A stretch of 64,000 nucleotides of DNA from Alnus glutinosa (GCF_958979055.1 NC_084894.1:1121001-1185000); one strand, 5' to 3'. Positions 15,278-31,357 are shown, counted from the stretch's first letter. Notes: generated from the letters alone by a model not told the origin. Made by a program: numbers and translations.

Positions 15278-17299
15278 GTTTTCTTCCCTCAATTGTCAAT
15301 GATGGTATCTTCCTCTCCTCAAAATCAGATTGATATCAAAACCTACTGTCTAGCATCACCTTTTGTCATATATAGATGGATTTATCTAGTCATACAGAGC
15401 ACCACCAGATGTTCAGTTACTGCAAGTTACTGCTGTAGGTTATATATTAAACAAAAATTTGTTTTGTGTCACATGAAATCAAAGCTTGATTTCAGTTAAC
15501 AAAGGCAGGAAATTGAGAAATCCATTATAATTTTCAAGGAAATGTAAAAATTGAAGTGCATTGAAATCCTTCTTAGAAAAGTGGAGACCAATTTGACAAG
15601 GGATCATCTTAAGGAATTTGATAAAGACCGATGTAACTAGTAAAGGAAATAAGTACTATTAATCTGGAAATCTACACATATCAGAACTTAATGAAAGTCT
15701 ATGCAGCTTCAAAGTCTATGTTAAAAAATTGGAAGTATAATCTCTTTTTATTCTCTTAACAACTGGAGAAAATTTTATGGAAGAAAAATTCTAAAGATTT
15801 CATTGCTAATATGTTGCCGGTGGTATCACACAATATGGAAGGCAATAAATGAAACAACAATCACAAGCCAAATTTTGACAACCTAGATTCTAGATAAGAA
15901 AAGAAAAGAGGAAAAAACTGCGAATCTGGAGCTTAGTATGAACCACAAGTTAAGAATATGCAAAATAACAAAAAAAAATTTCATCCTTCATGAAAAAGGG
16001 GGAATAAAAGAAAAAGTACAACCAGAAAGGCAAAATCAAAGCAAAACTAGCATTCGAAAATCAAATTCCGCATCTAACTCGTTTCATTTTCTAGGCATTT
16101 TCCACATGCAGCCGAAAAATAGAAGTTAATTTAGTTCAAAAGCAAACTCAACTTTCTTTTCAAACCCCAAACAAGCAAAATTAACAACATGAACAGGTGC
16201 AATTCTCCACCATAGATGACACACTTCCAATGAACAAAAGAGAGAGAAAGAAAGAACGAACAGAAAATGCAACTGACCAAAAACATCAGCATCCAGAGGA
16301 AGATTTAAGTCCATTTGGTTGATCAGTCAACATCAAAGAGAGAAAACAAAGAACAGAGAGAACAAAAACTAACCAATAACTGCAGCACCCAGATGAGAAT
16401 TAGAACCCATGCACCTGATCAACAAACAAAAGGTCGCAAAGAAGGGAACAAACAGTGCAAATTGGCCAAGAACTGTGATACCCAGATCAGATTCTGAGCC
16501 CAAAGGCCTGAATATTCAATCCACTTGAGTATTCAATAATCGTATCATAGTTGGATCCCAAGGAAAAGTAGACAAGGTGAATGGTGAGGTGGAGCAATAT
16601 CCGTGAAAGCTGGCTCCCAGAAATGCGTGTCTTAGCCTGATTTGGACGCCAATAAAATCAAACCAGAGTCAAAAAGACAAGATTTGGATTGCCTCCATGC
16701 ACATTGGTCACCTAGTGATTTGTACAACACATATATATTTTGGACAATATTTTAGTGTGTTTTCCTTGTTGGTTTTCTTACATCTGTATAAACATATACG
16801 CTAATGGGGACGGGGTTTTGTTGTCTTCCTTAACAGTGACTCACTGTTGTCTTTTGCTGATGTTTCTTGCTTTCTTTGCCATAAGAAAGGTGACATTTCC
16901 CGCACGCAACGTTCGAATATTTTTCAATTCAAGTTTGGGCAAATTGGGCAATCAGGCCGTTGAAAGCCATGGACATAAAGTCCAATTGCTGTCAGATGTG
17001 GTGCAGTCCATGGAAGTCTAGCACGGTGAATGGAACTGATTGGTTGAATCATAAAGGAAGTCAAGGGATGCAGCAGAGGCTTTTTGATCATGAGACCAGC
17101 GGACCAAACACCTACCCATGTCTTCCGGAGCTTATTTGAGCTTTTGAGCCTCTGTTATTAAAAGTTGAGATATGTCACGTTGCAATCTATAGCAGAATCC
17201 AAGGCAACCGAGGGCCGAGGACAAAAATTGCTGCAAAGTCAACATTTCTGTTAATCCTATCCAAAAAATGTATTTTATATACAAAGCAAAAAGTTCTGA

Positions 17300-17342
<43 letters not shown>

Positions 17343-18866
17343 ACCTAGTCTATCATGAATTTTATATTGCATGTTATTTGTTAATTATTTGTTAATCCTA
17401 TAAAAAAATTGTATATGAAAATCATATTCTTTAAGACCGTATGTTAGCTTAATAGCAGGGCCGACAATTTTTGACATGATGTTAAGGTATAATATAGGGG
17501 TTAATAGGGAAATTGGTAAGGAATATTATATAGTTAGGGTTAGGGTTGTAGGGTTTAACTAGTTTAATTCAATGGACCATATTATAGTTGATTTATATAC
17601 TCTTATACCTATGTCTCGACAGTATTTGAATCCGGCATTTAAGGATGACAATTTTTTGTTATTTTAATTAAACGGGTCAATATTACGACACGACCCAAAC
17701 TGATATGGGGACACAAATTATTAACCTTATTTTATTTGAGGGACAATTTGGAGAAAACTTTGTCCACCTACAAATTGCTTGCAGGTGGGAGTGAGCTCAA
17801 ATGATAAACTCTTTTGTCATGGAGCCCAATAATTGCGCATGGCATGTTGTTTACACCAAAGTAATGAGTTTAAGGGAATCCCAAATTTAACTTAAAAAAA
17901 AAAAAAAAAAAAAAACAAACAAACTAATTTTTAACGTTTTCCCCTTTGTCATTGAGTATTGTATTCAATATAGAAACAAGTGTTGAGACATCAATAGGTG
18001 GTGAAGTGTTAAACACCATAAGCTCAAATAAAAGAAAAAAAAAAAGAATAAAAGAAAAGAATAAAGAAAGAAATTAAGAAAGGGACTTCTTGCTTGTTGA
18101 ACATCTCTCAAGAACACCTTTAAATAACCAAAAGATTAAAACTTGAGTAGAGACCTTGAATCATAGACTCCAAGGAGGAAGTTCAAGTTGCAAGTCAAGC
18201 CTTGGATAAGCATTTCTCATATAGGGCATTCACATCCACTTCAACAAGTTTTTTTTTCTTTCTCAATTTTAGATATAAAAATAAAAAATAAAAAATCACA
18301 TTTTTATATTTTAATGACAAACTTTTTAAAAGCACTTACATTTCATTCTTTATTTAAACTATCTATTTTTAGTCTTTCACTAACTTATTTAAATATTATT
18401 TTTTTCAAAGCACCTACCATTACAAAGTGACGTGCATGTCTTATCAAGAGTCTCACTCTCTTTTCATAAAATTTAGTGAGCATTATAATTGCTCACCAAT
18501 TTTTGGGCTAAAGTAGCTATTTAGATGTAGCTACAATTTTACCTAAATTTGCATTTTCGCTAATCAAAATAATATTCGGCTATCAGGGTGTGAATGCTTT
18601 AAGAGTTCAAAAATTTTACCTGTCCAATAATTTTCTTGGGGACATTCCAAAATTAACCATGTCTCTTGGGTGCCTTGTCATAAAAAAAAAATAATAATTT
18701 AAATTATAGCACAACAAAAGGAAAAACTAAGACCATTGTGATTTACAACATGGTAATACAATTTCTTTTTCAATTGGTCCTTATAATAAAGTTGGAACAT
18801 AGCTTAGTCAATGAGAACCATATTACAAATAGACAAATAATACCTTTACGGAACTAAACCAACGAA
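15278..18866. other. Upstream region of SINAT and intergenic DNA, no gene seen
   Basis: The first 1-1.3 kb likely contains the SINAT 5' UTR, possibly an untranslated exon, and its promoter, but no start can be fixed. Short frames (for example 16740-17021) show no recognisable domain or codon pattern. A (TA)18 microsatellite lies at about 17303-17339, and poly(A) runs lie at about 17893 and 18040. A stretch at about 18440-18600 with paired GTGAGCATTATAATTGCTCAC is an inverted repeat and may be a small MITE. Confidence 0.45.
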
Positions 18867-18939
18867 GGGGATGTAGCTCAGATGGTAGAGCGCTCGCTTA
18901 GCATGCGAGAGGTACGGGGATCGATACCCCGCATCTCCA
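18867..18939 (+). tRNA. tRNA-Ala (anticodon AGC)
   Basis: A 73-base cloverleaf: acceptor arm GGGGATG pairs with CATCTCC, D-arm region has GCTCAGATGGTAGAGC, and the anticodon stem CTCGC/GCGAG closes the loop TTAGCAT with anticodon AGC at 18900-18902. The T arm is CGGGG ATCGATA CCCCG with discriminator A. Internal A and B boxes are intact and there is no intron. It reads GCN alanine codons after A34-to-inosine editing. Confidence 0.97.
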
Positions 18940-18949
18940 TTGTATTTTG

Positions 18950-18960
18950 TTTTTTTTTTT
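18950..18960 (+). terminator. RNA polymerase III terminator of tRNA-Ala
   Basis: A run of eleven or more T begins 11 bases after the tRNA end, ample for Pol III termination. Confidence 0.8.
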
Positions 18961-19303
18961 GGGTTAACTTCCCTATCCACTGCCATAATCTAATATCACA
19001 GCTACCACAATCACAGCCCACCCCATCGACGTCCATCTTACATGGAGACCCACAATACCCTCCTTTTACTCAACATCCGATGATTATAGCTGGTCACAGC
19101 TATACCTTCACATGTACCACTATCATTCCTCTGCCCCCCACCCGATAAAGTACACACAAATCTATATATGTTTCACATAATCTCTCCACCTCACACATTT
19201 CAGATCAAGAAAAGATTCCGGCAGGGATTCATAAAAATCATAGAAAGCAAAACTGGAAAAAGGCCACAAAAAAATTTGAACCCAGAAAATTGAATTCTTG
19301 AAA

Positions 19304-22300
19304 ATGAGTTCATCAAAGGCATTGAGGAAGCTGCAGGTGGTGTCCCCCGTCCCGGCAGACATAGACATTGCCCACTCGGTTGAGCCTCTCCACATATCTG
19401 TGATTGCCGAGGAGCTCAATTTGAGTCCCGAACACTATGATCTTTATGGGAAATACAAGGCCAAGGTGATTATATACTGAAACTCCTCTTGAATGCAATT
19501 GATTGTTGTCTTTTACTATAAAGTTTAATTCTTTTTTTTTTTTTTTTCTTTGGTTGAGATCAAGAACATTGATTTGATTGACCTGGGTTTCTTTTGCTTG
19601 AGTTTTATTTTCTTTTCAATCGAGAAGGCAATGATAGAGCAAGCGAATGGAAGGTTGACCCAGTTTTTGTTTAATGTAAGTTGTTGTGGATTGAATGGTT
19701 TGGGGTGTTGTGCTGTGCAGGTTTTGTTATCTGTGCTTAATGAGCTTGAAGGATTTAGAGATGGATACTATGTGGTGGTTGGAGGGATTACTCCTACTCC
19801 TCTTGGAGAAGGCAAGTCTACTACAACTGTTGGGCTTTGTCAAGCATTGGGAGCTTTTCTTGATAAGAAGGTAATTGCTTTAGTACTTACATTTTGATCA
19901 TATTTCTATGTTGTCTTCAATCAGGTTAAGTCTTGAATTATATCCCCCCTTAGGCTTTAACCATTTTATATGCACTTCTATTTTAGAAAATGGCACTATC
20001 GACCACTACAAGTTGAGATTGTGCCTACTCAATGTTCGGGAAGGTGCTCTTAAACATCAGAGAGGATAACAAAAATATGAGGGGTTGCAACCTCATTGGT
20101 AGACTGGGAAGGACATTGCAAAAATAGAAACATTGGGGGGATATTGCAAAAATAATGGTAATTAAAGGGGGGCAAATGTAGTTTTCCCAAAATATAAAGA
20201 CCATTTCTATAGAAGCTGTATTTCGGGTATGCTAAGAATAGAAGAAATGCAGGATTTGGTGCAAATGAACCAAGCTAATCTAATTTTATTCTAGCTCAGT
20301 GTAGAAATAGTCGAGCTGGGCTTGGACGCTGGAGTAAACCTTTTTATGATTGATATGTTTATGTTGGCCAGGCTTGTGTTTATCGTTAACCTAATCCAAC
20401 ATTTGGTTTTGTGTCAAATTTATTTCCTTTACCTATAGAAGGGAAAAATGAACAGTTACTGATGATCTTTCTTATCTAGAGGCTAGAGCTTTTGCTCTTT
20501 CTTATCTAGAGCTTCACTCATTTGATTGATAAAGCAGCTGAGCGCCTGAGCGCCTGAGCCTGAGCCTGAGCATGGACAAGCGATTCCGTTTAACAACCTT
20601 AACAGAATGCGAGTAAGATTTGAAGACGTGCGACTACATAAAATCAAAGAGGGTAGGTTAACATGAAATGCCTGATTAGTAGTTGTGGGGTATGAGCCAT
20701 TGAAGGCATTAACTGAGGAAATGCGGATTTGGTGGACTTAGAAGATCTCGTTAACAACTGTGCCGTTGTTATATGTGTTTAATCTTTATTGTATTTTGCC
20801 ATTCTCTTACTAATCTTTCTTTGTTCTGGTAGCTTTCGAGGTTTCCTGGTCTTCAGCTAAGTTTCGGTTGTATGTAATTAACCAAGTAACAATCTCTTAC
20901 TAAATACCGGCTCATTCAGTATCTGCTAAGTCTGAAGTTTTTATTCACACTTCGTCTGAGAAAGAATGAATGTGTTAATTATGGTTCTGGCTATCCAACT
21001 TAAAAATTCTTGTTGACTGGCTCTTGTAATCAAACATGAATTTTGAATTATGATGGTGATTGCTTGGATGTAAAATCTTCAGAACATCTCACAATTTGGT
21101 TACTCTATACTGGGAGCATATTAGACAATATTCTGATCAGCAATTCTCTGTGTTTCTGATGTTAGGTTGTTACCTGCCTTCGTCAACCATCACAAGGACC
21201 TACTTTTGGAATCAAAGGGGGTGCGGCAGGTGGTGGTTACAGTCAAGTGATCCCAATGGATGAGTTCAATCTTCACCTAACAGGAGACATTCACGCAATT
21301 ACAGCTGCAAACAATCTTCTAGCTGCTGCCATTGATACCCGGATATTCCACGAGTCAACCCAATCAGACAAGGCTCTCTTAAACCGTTTATGCCCACCAG
21401 GCAAAGAAGGAAAACGGTGCTTTAGTGACATCATGTTTAGGCGTCTGAAGAAGCTTGGTATCTCAAAGACCAGGCCTGAGGATCTTACACCACAAGAAGT
21501 TAAGAAATTTGCTAGACTTGATATTGACCCTGATTCGGTCACATGGAGAAGAGTAATGGATGTTAATGACCGATTCTTGAGGAAGATTACTATTGGCCAG
21601 GGCCCAGAAGAAAAAGGGATGGTGAGAGAAACAGGATTTGATATCTCAGTTGCCAGTGAAATCATGGCAGTTTTGGCCCTCACAACATCTCTAGCTGATA
21701 TGAGAGAGAGGCTTGGGAAGATGGTAATTGGAAATAGCAAGGCTGGTGACCCTATAACTGCTGATGATCTTGGAGTTGGAGGTGCTTTGACTGTGCTCAT
21801 GAAGGATGCTATTAACCCTACTTTAATGCAGAGTCTTGAGGGAACCCCAGTTCTTGTTCACGCTGGTCCTTTTGCAAATATTGCTCATGGGAATTCTTCT
21901 ATTGTGGCTGATAAGATTGCAATAAAACTGGTGGGACCTGGAGGGTTTGTGGTCACAGAAGCAGGTTTCGGTGCTGATATTGGAACTGAGAAGTTCATGA
22001 ATATAAAATGCCGATATAGTGGTTTGACACCTCAGTGTGCTGTTATTGTGGCTACAATAAGGGCCTTGAAAATGCATGGTGGCGGGCCAGAAGTTGTTGC
22101 TGGGAAGCCTCTTGATCGTGCCTACTTAACTGAGAATGTGGCTCTTGTTGAAGCAGGTTGTGTGAATCTGGCCAGACATATTTTGAACACAAAGGCTTAT
22201 AGTGTGAATGTCGTTGTTGCTGTGAACAAGTTCTCTACTGATACTGAGGCAGAACTCAACGCAGTCAGAAATTCAGCTTTGGCTGCTGGGGCATACGATG

Positions 22301-22857
22301 CAGTAATTTGTACTCATCATGCCCATGGTGGAAAAGGAGCGGTTAGTCACTTTCTTCCCTTAATTAGTCTTAATTAATCCAAGAGACCATCAATCTCTAC
22401 TCACTAAAACATAATAACTAGAAAAATATAAAAGCATATAAGAGAAAAATCAATTCGTATGACAATAACTAGTATGTACTTATAAAAAAAAAACTAGTAT
22501 GTGCTCTATCCCAAGTAAGAAGCTTGATTTGCTTGCCAACTCTAGCATAGACCATCTTTCTCCAAATTGCAACCCCAATTTTAGTCCTTCGATAATCTTG
22601 AATCTCCCATCTAATCCAGCCTTATTTTGAATGTGCCTCTATATTGTTTACTTATTTTCTTGAACCTAATAAAAAGAGGCGTTTAAGTATAGCAGTAAGT
22701 CATAATTATTCCTGCTTGTCCCTGATCTTCATATCTTCTCCATTTTTGTTTGTTAGATTTCTTGACAAGAACACCATATGATGAAACAGACATCATGAGC
22801 CACTAGAGATACACCCTAACCAGCAAGAGGAATGTACTTCTCTTGTTGTTAAAAGCG

Positions 22858-22897
<40 letters not shown>

Positions 22898-24031
22898 TTG
22901 ACTTCTAGATTTTATCCCCGAAGGTTTCATTTGTAATGAGATATATGTTTGTGTGTTGTAGCACACTGGAACAGTAGTGTTTGCATGACAAATGAATGGT
23001 CCATTGCCATTGCTTCATGATGCAACCATTAATTTAAAAATAAAAAAGGGATGCTTTTTAGCTCATTTGGCTTTTCCAAGAAGCTCAAATAGAAAAAATA
23101 AAAAAAAAGAATGCATTTTGGGATCACTTCTCTAAACACACTTCACTTCAGGTGTCAGTAGCGTTTGATCTTGGAGCTTCGCGCTCTAAGCACACCTGGT
23201 ATGTCATTGTTTGTTGTCTATTGCATCTGTTGAACTGAGAAGATGGAATTGCTGGCAGCAGTCAAATCCTGAATTTCTCTCCTCCCTGAGCCTATGTAGA
23301 TGACAGTTAATGTTTTTAAACTTGCAATAGATGGGCTTTTTTACTAATTGATAAATATTATCATGTTTTTCAGGTTGACCTCGGGATCTCAGTTCAAAGA
23401 GCTTGTGAGAATGTCACACAACCATTAAGGTTCTTATATCCTCTGGATATTGGTATCAAAGAAAAAATAGAGGCAATAGCCGGGTCATATGGTGCCAGTG
23501 GTGTTGAATACTCCCAGCAGGTAAACTCCTGACTCGTTTAATATTGTTTTAGTTCACTTTTTAATTTCATGATCAATTTTTTCAAATCCCATCTTTTATG
23601 GGTTTTAGTCTCAAGTTGGACATAAATATTGAGATGCACTCAAAGGCTGACAATGAGATTTCTTTCTTCTTTTCTGTTGATTGAAATGTACTTCCAAGCT
23701 GATTCTGCGATCTTTCTTTCTCTCTTTCTTTCTTTCTTTCTTTCTGTGTAAATAGGCAGAGAAGCAGATTGAGATGTACAGCAGGCAAGGGTTTTCTGGT
23801 CTGCCAATCTGTATGGCGAAAACACAGTATTCTTTTTCACACAATGCCTCTGAGAAAGGAGCCCCAAGTGGATTTATCTTGCCAATAAGGGATTTGAGGG
23901 CTAGCATTGGAGCTGGATTTATCTATCCTTTAGTTGGGACAATGAGCACAATGCCAGGGCTCCCAACAAGGCCTTGCTTTTACGACATTGATCTTGACAC
24001 AGCCACCGGAAAGGTTATTGGTCTCTCTTAA
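19304..24031 (+). CDS. THFS: Formate-tetrahydrofolate ligase (10-formyl-THF synthetase)
   Basis: Five exons (19304-19465, 19721-19870, 21166-22341, 23374-23520, 23756-24031) are all in phase 0 with GT/AG borders and encode 636 residues, full length for the plant monofunctional enzyme. It joins formate to tetrahydrofolate using ATP, supplying one-carbon units for serine, purine and formyl-Met synthesis, mostly in the cytosol. The nucleotide-binding loop [12 protein letters not shown] lies near residues 78-89. Other family phrases seen are [42 protein letters not shown] and the C-terminus [13 protein letters not shown]. The ATG at 19304 starts a 54-residue first exon that aligns with the family start. 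A (GA)n tract lies in intron 3. A broken second copy begins at 40437. Confidence 0.96.
22861..22895. repeat. (GA)n microsatellite in THFS intron 3
   Basis: About 17 GA units. The equivalent in copy 2 is the (GA)n at about 51289-51323, and the large nested insertion in copy 2 lies directly to its left. Confidence 0.95.
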
Positions 24032-26159
24032 AGCTCAACAAACCTCTTCCCAATTATGTGTTGTACTTCTGTTGCTTGTTTACGCAGCCCTTTCCAAAGT
24101 TTATAGAATAATGTCAGAGTTTCATGGGCTCCCTCCCCATACATCTTTTCGAACTTCCGCTTCTGAACTTTGACTGTTTAGTCAGTGTTCTGTATGACTA
24201 AACAGTGCAACTTAAAGTCTCAAATAAAAAAATAAAAATGTTTATTTTGCTTTTCCTGATCTGGGTAAAATATGTCCTAAAGACCCTTATTTAACTAGTA
24301 TGTAATTTAAATTTCATATTTGAAATAAGAATCTTGTTTATTTTCCTTTCTATCTGATATGGGTAAAATTTGTCCAAAGACCTTTGTTTGAGTAATTAAT
24401 ATCTTAATCTCCTTGAGAAGACAACGATGTGGCGGTGATACTCCAATGTTCCTTCATACTAAAATTTCTAATTCAAGGTTGTGGATTCGGATTCTGTTTC
24501 TTCCTAGTTACTAGTCAACTCCTATTCCGTTATCTATTCTAGCGTGTAAGAGTATCTCCAATAGACTCTAAAAGAACAAAATCTTTAAATTTTGGCTATT
24601 TTAAGACCCCAAAACCCTGCTCCCAACACTCTCTTCAAAATCTTTAAACCAACATAATGCTACAGTGACTCTTTACTAGTAAAGAATTACTGTAGCATCT
24701 TCATTTATTATTGTTAACATAGTCTCTCTCTCACTCCTCTGCTCCAAAGCCTCCCTCTGCAGCTCTTTCTCCCTCACGAAGGAGCTCTCCGTGAGCAAAA
24801 CGAGCATGCTACCGCTCCAAAGCCTCCTCCTTTCATCTCGGTACTGCGTTTTCTGCTCATTTCTTGGTTGGTACTTTGTGGGTATTTGTTTATTTGTATA
24901 ATCTCAGCTGACCCTGATAGTTTTGCACAAACTCAAGACAATCAAAGAACAAAAGACACACAGAATGAGAGCTACAGCCGCACGCTGGTTGCTCTGTTTT
25001 CATTTTCACATAATGTTCTGTACAGAGAACAAGACAAAACAAGCAAAAACAATATAATAACCCTAAAGGCAATACAAAGACTAAAATACCCTTAGTATAT
25101 ACATATATTCTCTAACAGAACCATATGTGCTTTCATGCTCATTTTGGTGGGAATGTTGCTTGATTGCTGAGATATGGGGCTATGGGTTCGATTTTCGGTG
25201 CAAAAGTTGGTGCCTTTGTAGAGTTTTGTGAATTGGGTTTTGGAGTGGGTTGTGGAATGAGTGGCTACTAAAACGGGGGTTCTGGGTTGAGTGTGAGTTG
25301 AATGTGTTTGCATGCTGAAGTTGGCGTGATTTGATTCTTTAATTTCAGCATTATCATTCTTCTTTGTGGTGTAAGTAGTAATTTGATGACTGATGGTTTG
25401 ACATAGATGGTTGACTAGATTCAACAATTGGGTTTGTTGTATGTTTGGATTTGGCAGTGTTGTATCAGTTCAGTAGTTGGTTCTTGGCTTTTTGAACGGG
25501 TTTTATGTGTTTTCTTGTGCTGCTTGTTTTTGGGGTATGTCAGAATATAGCAGATAACGGTGAATCTTATGCCATATTGGGTGAACTCATGCTTGTGCAC
25601 TGGTTATTGGTTAAAGAGTTAATGGGGTTGGTTCCTTTTGTTGGATAGCCATGAATGGATTGCTGCTAGGTATCAGAATCTGAACAAGTTTTGCTATAAT
25701 GTGTTCTAAGAACTTTTCACGGAGTTAATTTCCTGCTTCTCAGCAGCCAAATGGCGGGTTTGTGCAAAATTGTGGAAGATGATGTTTGGGTAGTTGCAGC
25801 TGATGCGAAATGCTTAAATAGAATTGGTGGTTCGTTTTAAGATTTTGTTTTTTCATAGGTTGAGAGTGAATGATAGAAAATCTCCAGGGTGCAGTTGTAG
25901 TCATGTTGCTGTCAAGAGTTCTTTAGCTGGTCTTCTGTTGTTCTGAATGTTGTTACTATTTTTAGAGTTTAGAGGTTTCTAGAACCAGCTCAAGAACTCT
26001 AATGGAAAGGAGCTTCCTGTTGAGCTTGGAAGATATTTTGATATGTTCGATCTTGCTAGACAATCTCTAAGGGAGTAGTAATTGTCACAATTATGTTGGA
26101 TTTTATCATATCATAGTAATGGTCATTCCTAATTTACTTTATTGTTTGCATTTTAGTTA
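24032..26159. other. THFS 3' region and leader of a transposon-derived gene
   Basis: About 24032-24300 is likely THFS 3' UTR. GAGTATCTCCAATAGACTCT (about 24552-24571) resembles the GAGCATCTCCAA-type terminus I associate with PIF/Harbinger elements. It is followed by a CT-rich leader-like stretch (24720-24850). No matching right terminus is seen near 27.3-28 kb. Between 24.9 and 26.1 kb I see no protein I can recognise. Confidence 0.4.
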
Positions 26160-27288
26160 ATGGATTGGCAAATGCAAGAAGACGATTACTTCACAAATCT
26201 CTTATATGAGGAGTCTCGCCTTGATAATGAATTGATGGGATCTCCAAATCTAATGGGTCAAATGTCTCCATCTCAAGTAGAAATAGAATCTAGTGCTAAG
26301 AAATCACGGGGTAGCAACTTCACCATAAAAGAAGATAATCTCTTTGTATCTGCGTGGCTAAATACTTGTTTGGATTCAGTAAAAGGAAACGAGCAAGAAC
26401 ACAAGACATACTTTTGGAGAATTTGGGAGTACCTTCACGAGAATAAGACATTCATTTCTGAACGTACTGAGGTATCTCTAACGCATCGATGGTCAGCAAT
26501 TCATACGAGTACAAAAAAGTTTTGTGGATATTTATCAATTCATACTAGTACAAAAAAGTTTTGTGGATATTTATCACAGATTGAGTCAATGCATCAAAGT
26601 GGATTGAATGAGCAAGACAAGGTATATGTTCTATTGAATGTTGTGTCAATGCATCAACCCACCATTAGTGATAGGGGTCTAATCGTTTTCTATTTTTTTT
26701 TACTTTTAATTTGCAGATTATTAAGGCGAAACTTATGTTTCAAGAATTTGAGAAAATTTCATTTCAATTTGAACATTGTTGGAATGTGTTGAGGTGCCAA
26801 CCTCAATGGATTAATGCAAGAAAAAATCGAGAAAAAGAACATTTGCAACGACATATTCTCCTACTCTAGATCTGATAAATCTAGAGGATGATGATAGCTC
26901 TACCAATCACTTTGTAGATTTGGAGATACCACAAGGCCGGAAGGCCGAAAAGGAGCGATTGAATAAATGAAAGAGCAAAAATAGTGCAAGTGTAGATGTT
27001 GTGGAGACACTAAATGAAATAAAGGAAGAGAGGAAGAAAATGAATGAGAGGAAAAGTAAACTTATTGAAGAAACATCTATTCAAGAGCAAGAGAAACTTC
27101 ATAATATGCACGAGCGAGAGACGCTTCGATTTAAATAAGAAAAGCTTCAAGCAGAACAAGCGAGAGAAGATGACAAAATTATGCTGATGGATACAAGTGG
27201 CTTGTCTAAAATTCAAAAAGAATATATTCATCACCGCCAAATGAAAGTTCTTGAGAATCGACGAAAGAAACCGTGCTTAACTAGTTAA
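26160..27288 (+). pseudogene. PIF/Harbinger-type Myb/trihelix ORF, broken
   Basis: Exon 1 (26160-26621) carries a Myb/trihelix-like domain with the wording NFTIKEDNLFVSAWLNT and ERTEVSLTHRWSAI. A 94-bp intron with GT/AG borders leads to exon 2 (from 26717) with FEHCWNVLRCQPQW and a Lys/Glu-rich coiled coil ending near MKVLENRRKKP. This architecture is typical of the second ORF of plant PIF/Harbinger transposons and of its domesticated relatives, often mislabelled glutathione S-transferase T3-like. A 39-bp in-frame tandem duplication (units from 26497 and 26536) repeats HTSTKKFCGYLS. One frameshift near 26860 and two in-frame stops (TGA near 26966, TAA near 27136) break it. No transposase ORF is nearby. 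Confidence 0.75.
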
Positions 27289-28091
27289 ACATGTTATTAT
27301 TTAGATAGTTTGACTTTCATGTTTTTGTAAAACAATTGTCAAATGATATTCTAATCTTGCTTTGTTATTGGTGTTGAACAAATTTAAGAAATTATATGAT
27401 GTTTAGTGATAGGTGATAGCGCAAATATTATTATTATTTTTTAAATAATTTAATTTAGACAAAATTTTCAGTGAATCTTCATAGAAAAGAATAATAATAA
27501 TGAAAAGGATTTCTTTCTATCTTTTTTTTTTCAAAAAATTCCAAGATAAAGAAATTCTAGCTTTACTATTTCCCACACATTCTCAGCAACAAAAGTGAAA
27601 GAAAATTCAGAATTATTACAACGTATTGACTACAGAAAGAAACTTTTCACAGTAAATTCAAGGCCTTTGGCTTATTTTCTTTTCTATTATTTATGAATCC
27701 AATAGTGGCATTCATATTACAAATAATTGTAATATATATATATATATATATATATATCAAACACTACAAAAATCACATACAGAACAAATCACCAATCCCA
27801 ATTCACCAGAAAAATGTTAACTGTTGTTTTGTACATTAATGCATCATCTGGTTGCTGTGGAACCAATACAAAAAGGAAAAGAACGAAAAAGCAAACAAAC
27901 GATCAATCTCGAGATCTATATTCATTCTTTGCGCAATTAATCATTGCAAAAACCATCGTTCCGTAGTTATAAATATCTGACTTATAAGAGATCCTTCCAA
28001 AATTTCTACAAAGTACTTCGAGATTAACCATACAAACATAAAAGTCAAACAAAAACACACTATAATCTTCCACTAGCCCACTAAAAATTAA
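27289..28091. other. Intergenic, no gene seen
   Basis: AT-rich; a (TA)n tract lies at about 27733-27757. The open frame at 27903-28094 on the minus strand is short and has no recognisable domain. Confidence 0.5.
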
Positions 28092-28600
28092 CAAAATTTA
28101 GGGAGAATTTCACTTATAACCTTTGAACTTTTATCCTTTTTGAAAGATGATACATAAATTTTAAAACGTCTCAATTCAATTTAGGGTAAGATGATACCTA
28201 AATTTTAAAACGTCTCAATTTAGGGTATCTATTTTTCAGAAAGTTTCAATCTCAGTCATCTGTTAAAATTTTCTATTAAATCCTCTCAAAATTTTCAAAA
28301 TACCCGTGTTTATCTTTTTTAAAAAATTTTATAAAATACTCAGGTATGGGTATTTTTACGAATTCCGTTAAATTTTAACCAACACTTAAATCCTAGTAAT
28401 TTTTTTTTTCCGAAAAAAAAATAGGGGTATTTTGGAAATTTTAACAGAATTTAACGGAAAATTTTAACGGATGATCAAGATTGAAACTTTATAAAAAAAT
28501 GGATATCCTAAATTGAGATGTTTTAAAGTTTAGGTACCTTCTTTCAAAATGGGTGAAAATTAATTCAATAGTTATAAGTGAAGTTCTCCCCAAAATTTAT
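28092..28600. repeat. Fold-back element with long imperfect inverted arms
   Basis: The left arm starts GGGAGAATTTCACTTATAACC. The right arm ends GGTTATAAGTGAAGTTCTCCC when reverse-complemented. Arms continue inward for about 180 bases with paired phrases (AAAACGTCTCAATTTAGG / CCTAAATTGAGATGTTTT). The left arm holds a partial internal repeat of AAATTTTAAAACGTCTCAAT. It is a MITE-like fold-back; the same family sits in the peroxidase introns. Confidence 0.65.
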
Positions 28601-28855
28601 TATCTTAGATCCCAAGTTGCAAATTTTATCAAAAAAAATAAAAAATAAAATACATGTACCCAAAAATCATAGCAAGTACACAATTGTTCTTACTTCTCTT
28701 AGACTAATACCAATATATATAGAAGATCACAAACAAAACAAAAACTTGTACCCATTACCTCCTTGGGGATTGAAATATATATATATATATATATATTTGA
28801 TTGGGTAATTAATATCCTAAAAAAGCTTGCTAGCTAGCTAGTTTCAAACACTTGA

Positions 28856-31298
<2,443 letters not shown>

Positions 31299-31357
31299 CT
31301 AGGGAGACTGTCGCTTGGAATGTAGGATTTTATGCTTGCTCTTACGCGGGATGCACC

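Noticed and set aside
18882-19148. 88-codon plus frame starting in the tRNA
   Set aside because: It begins inside the tRNA-Ala gene and has no plausible protein features.
21291-21800. 169-codon minus-strand frame inside THFS exon 3
   Set aside because: It is a shadow of the THFS coding exon; no domain is recognisable.
24868-25427. Small frames on both strands between THFS and the Harbinger relic
   Set aside because: No domain, poor start context and overlapping opposite-strand frames; probably leader or intergenic sequence.
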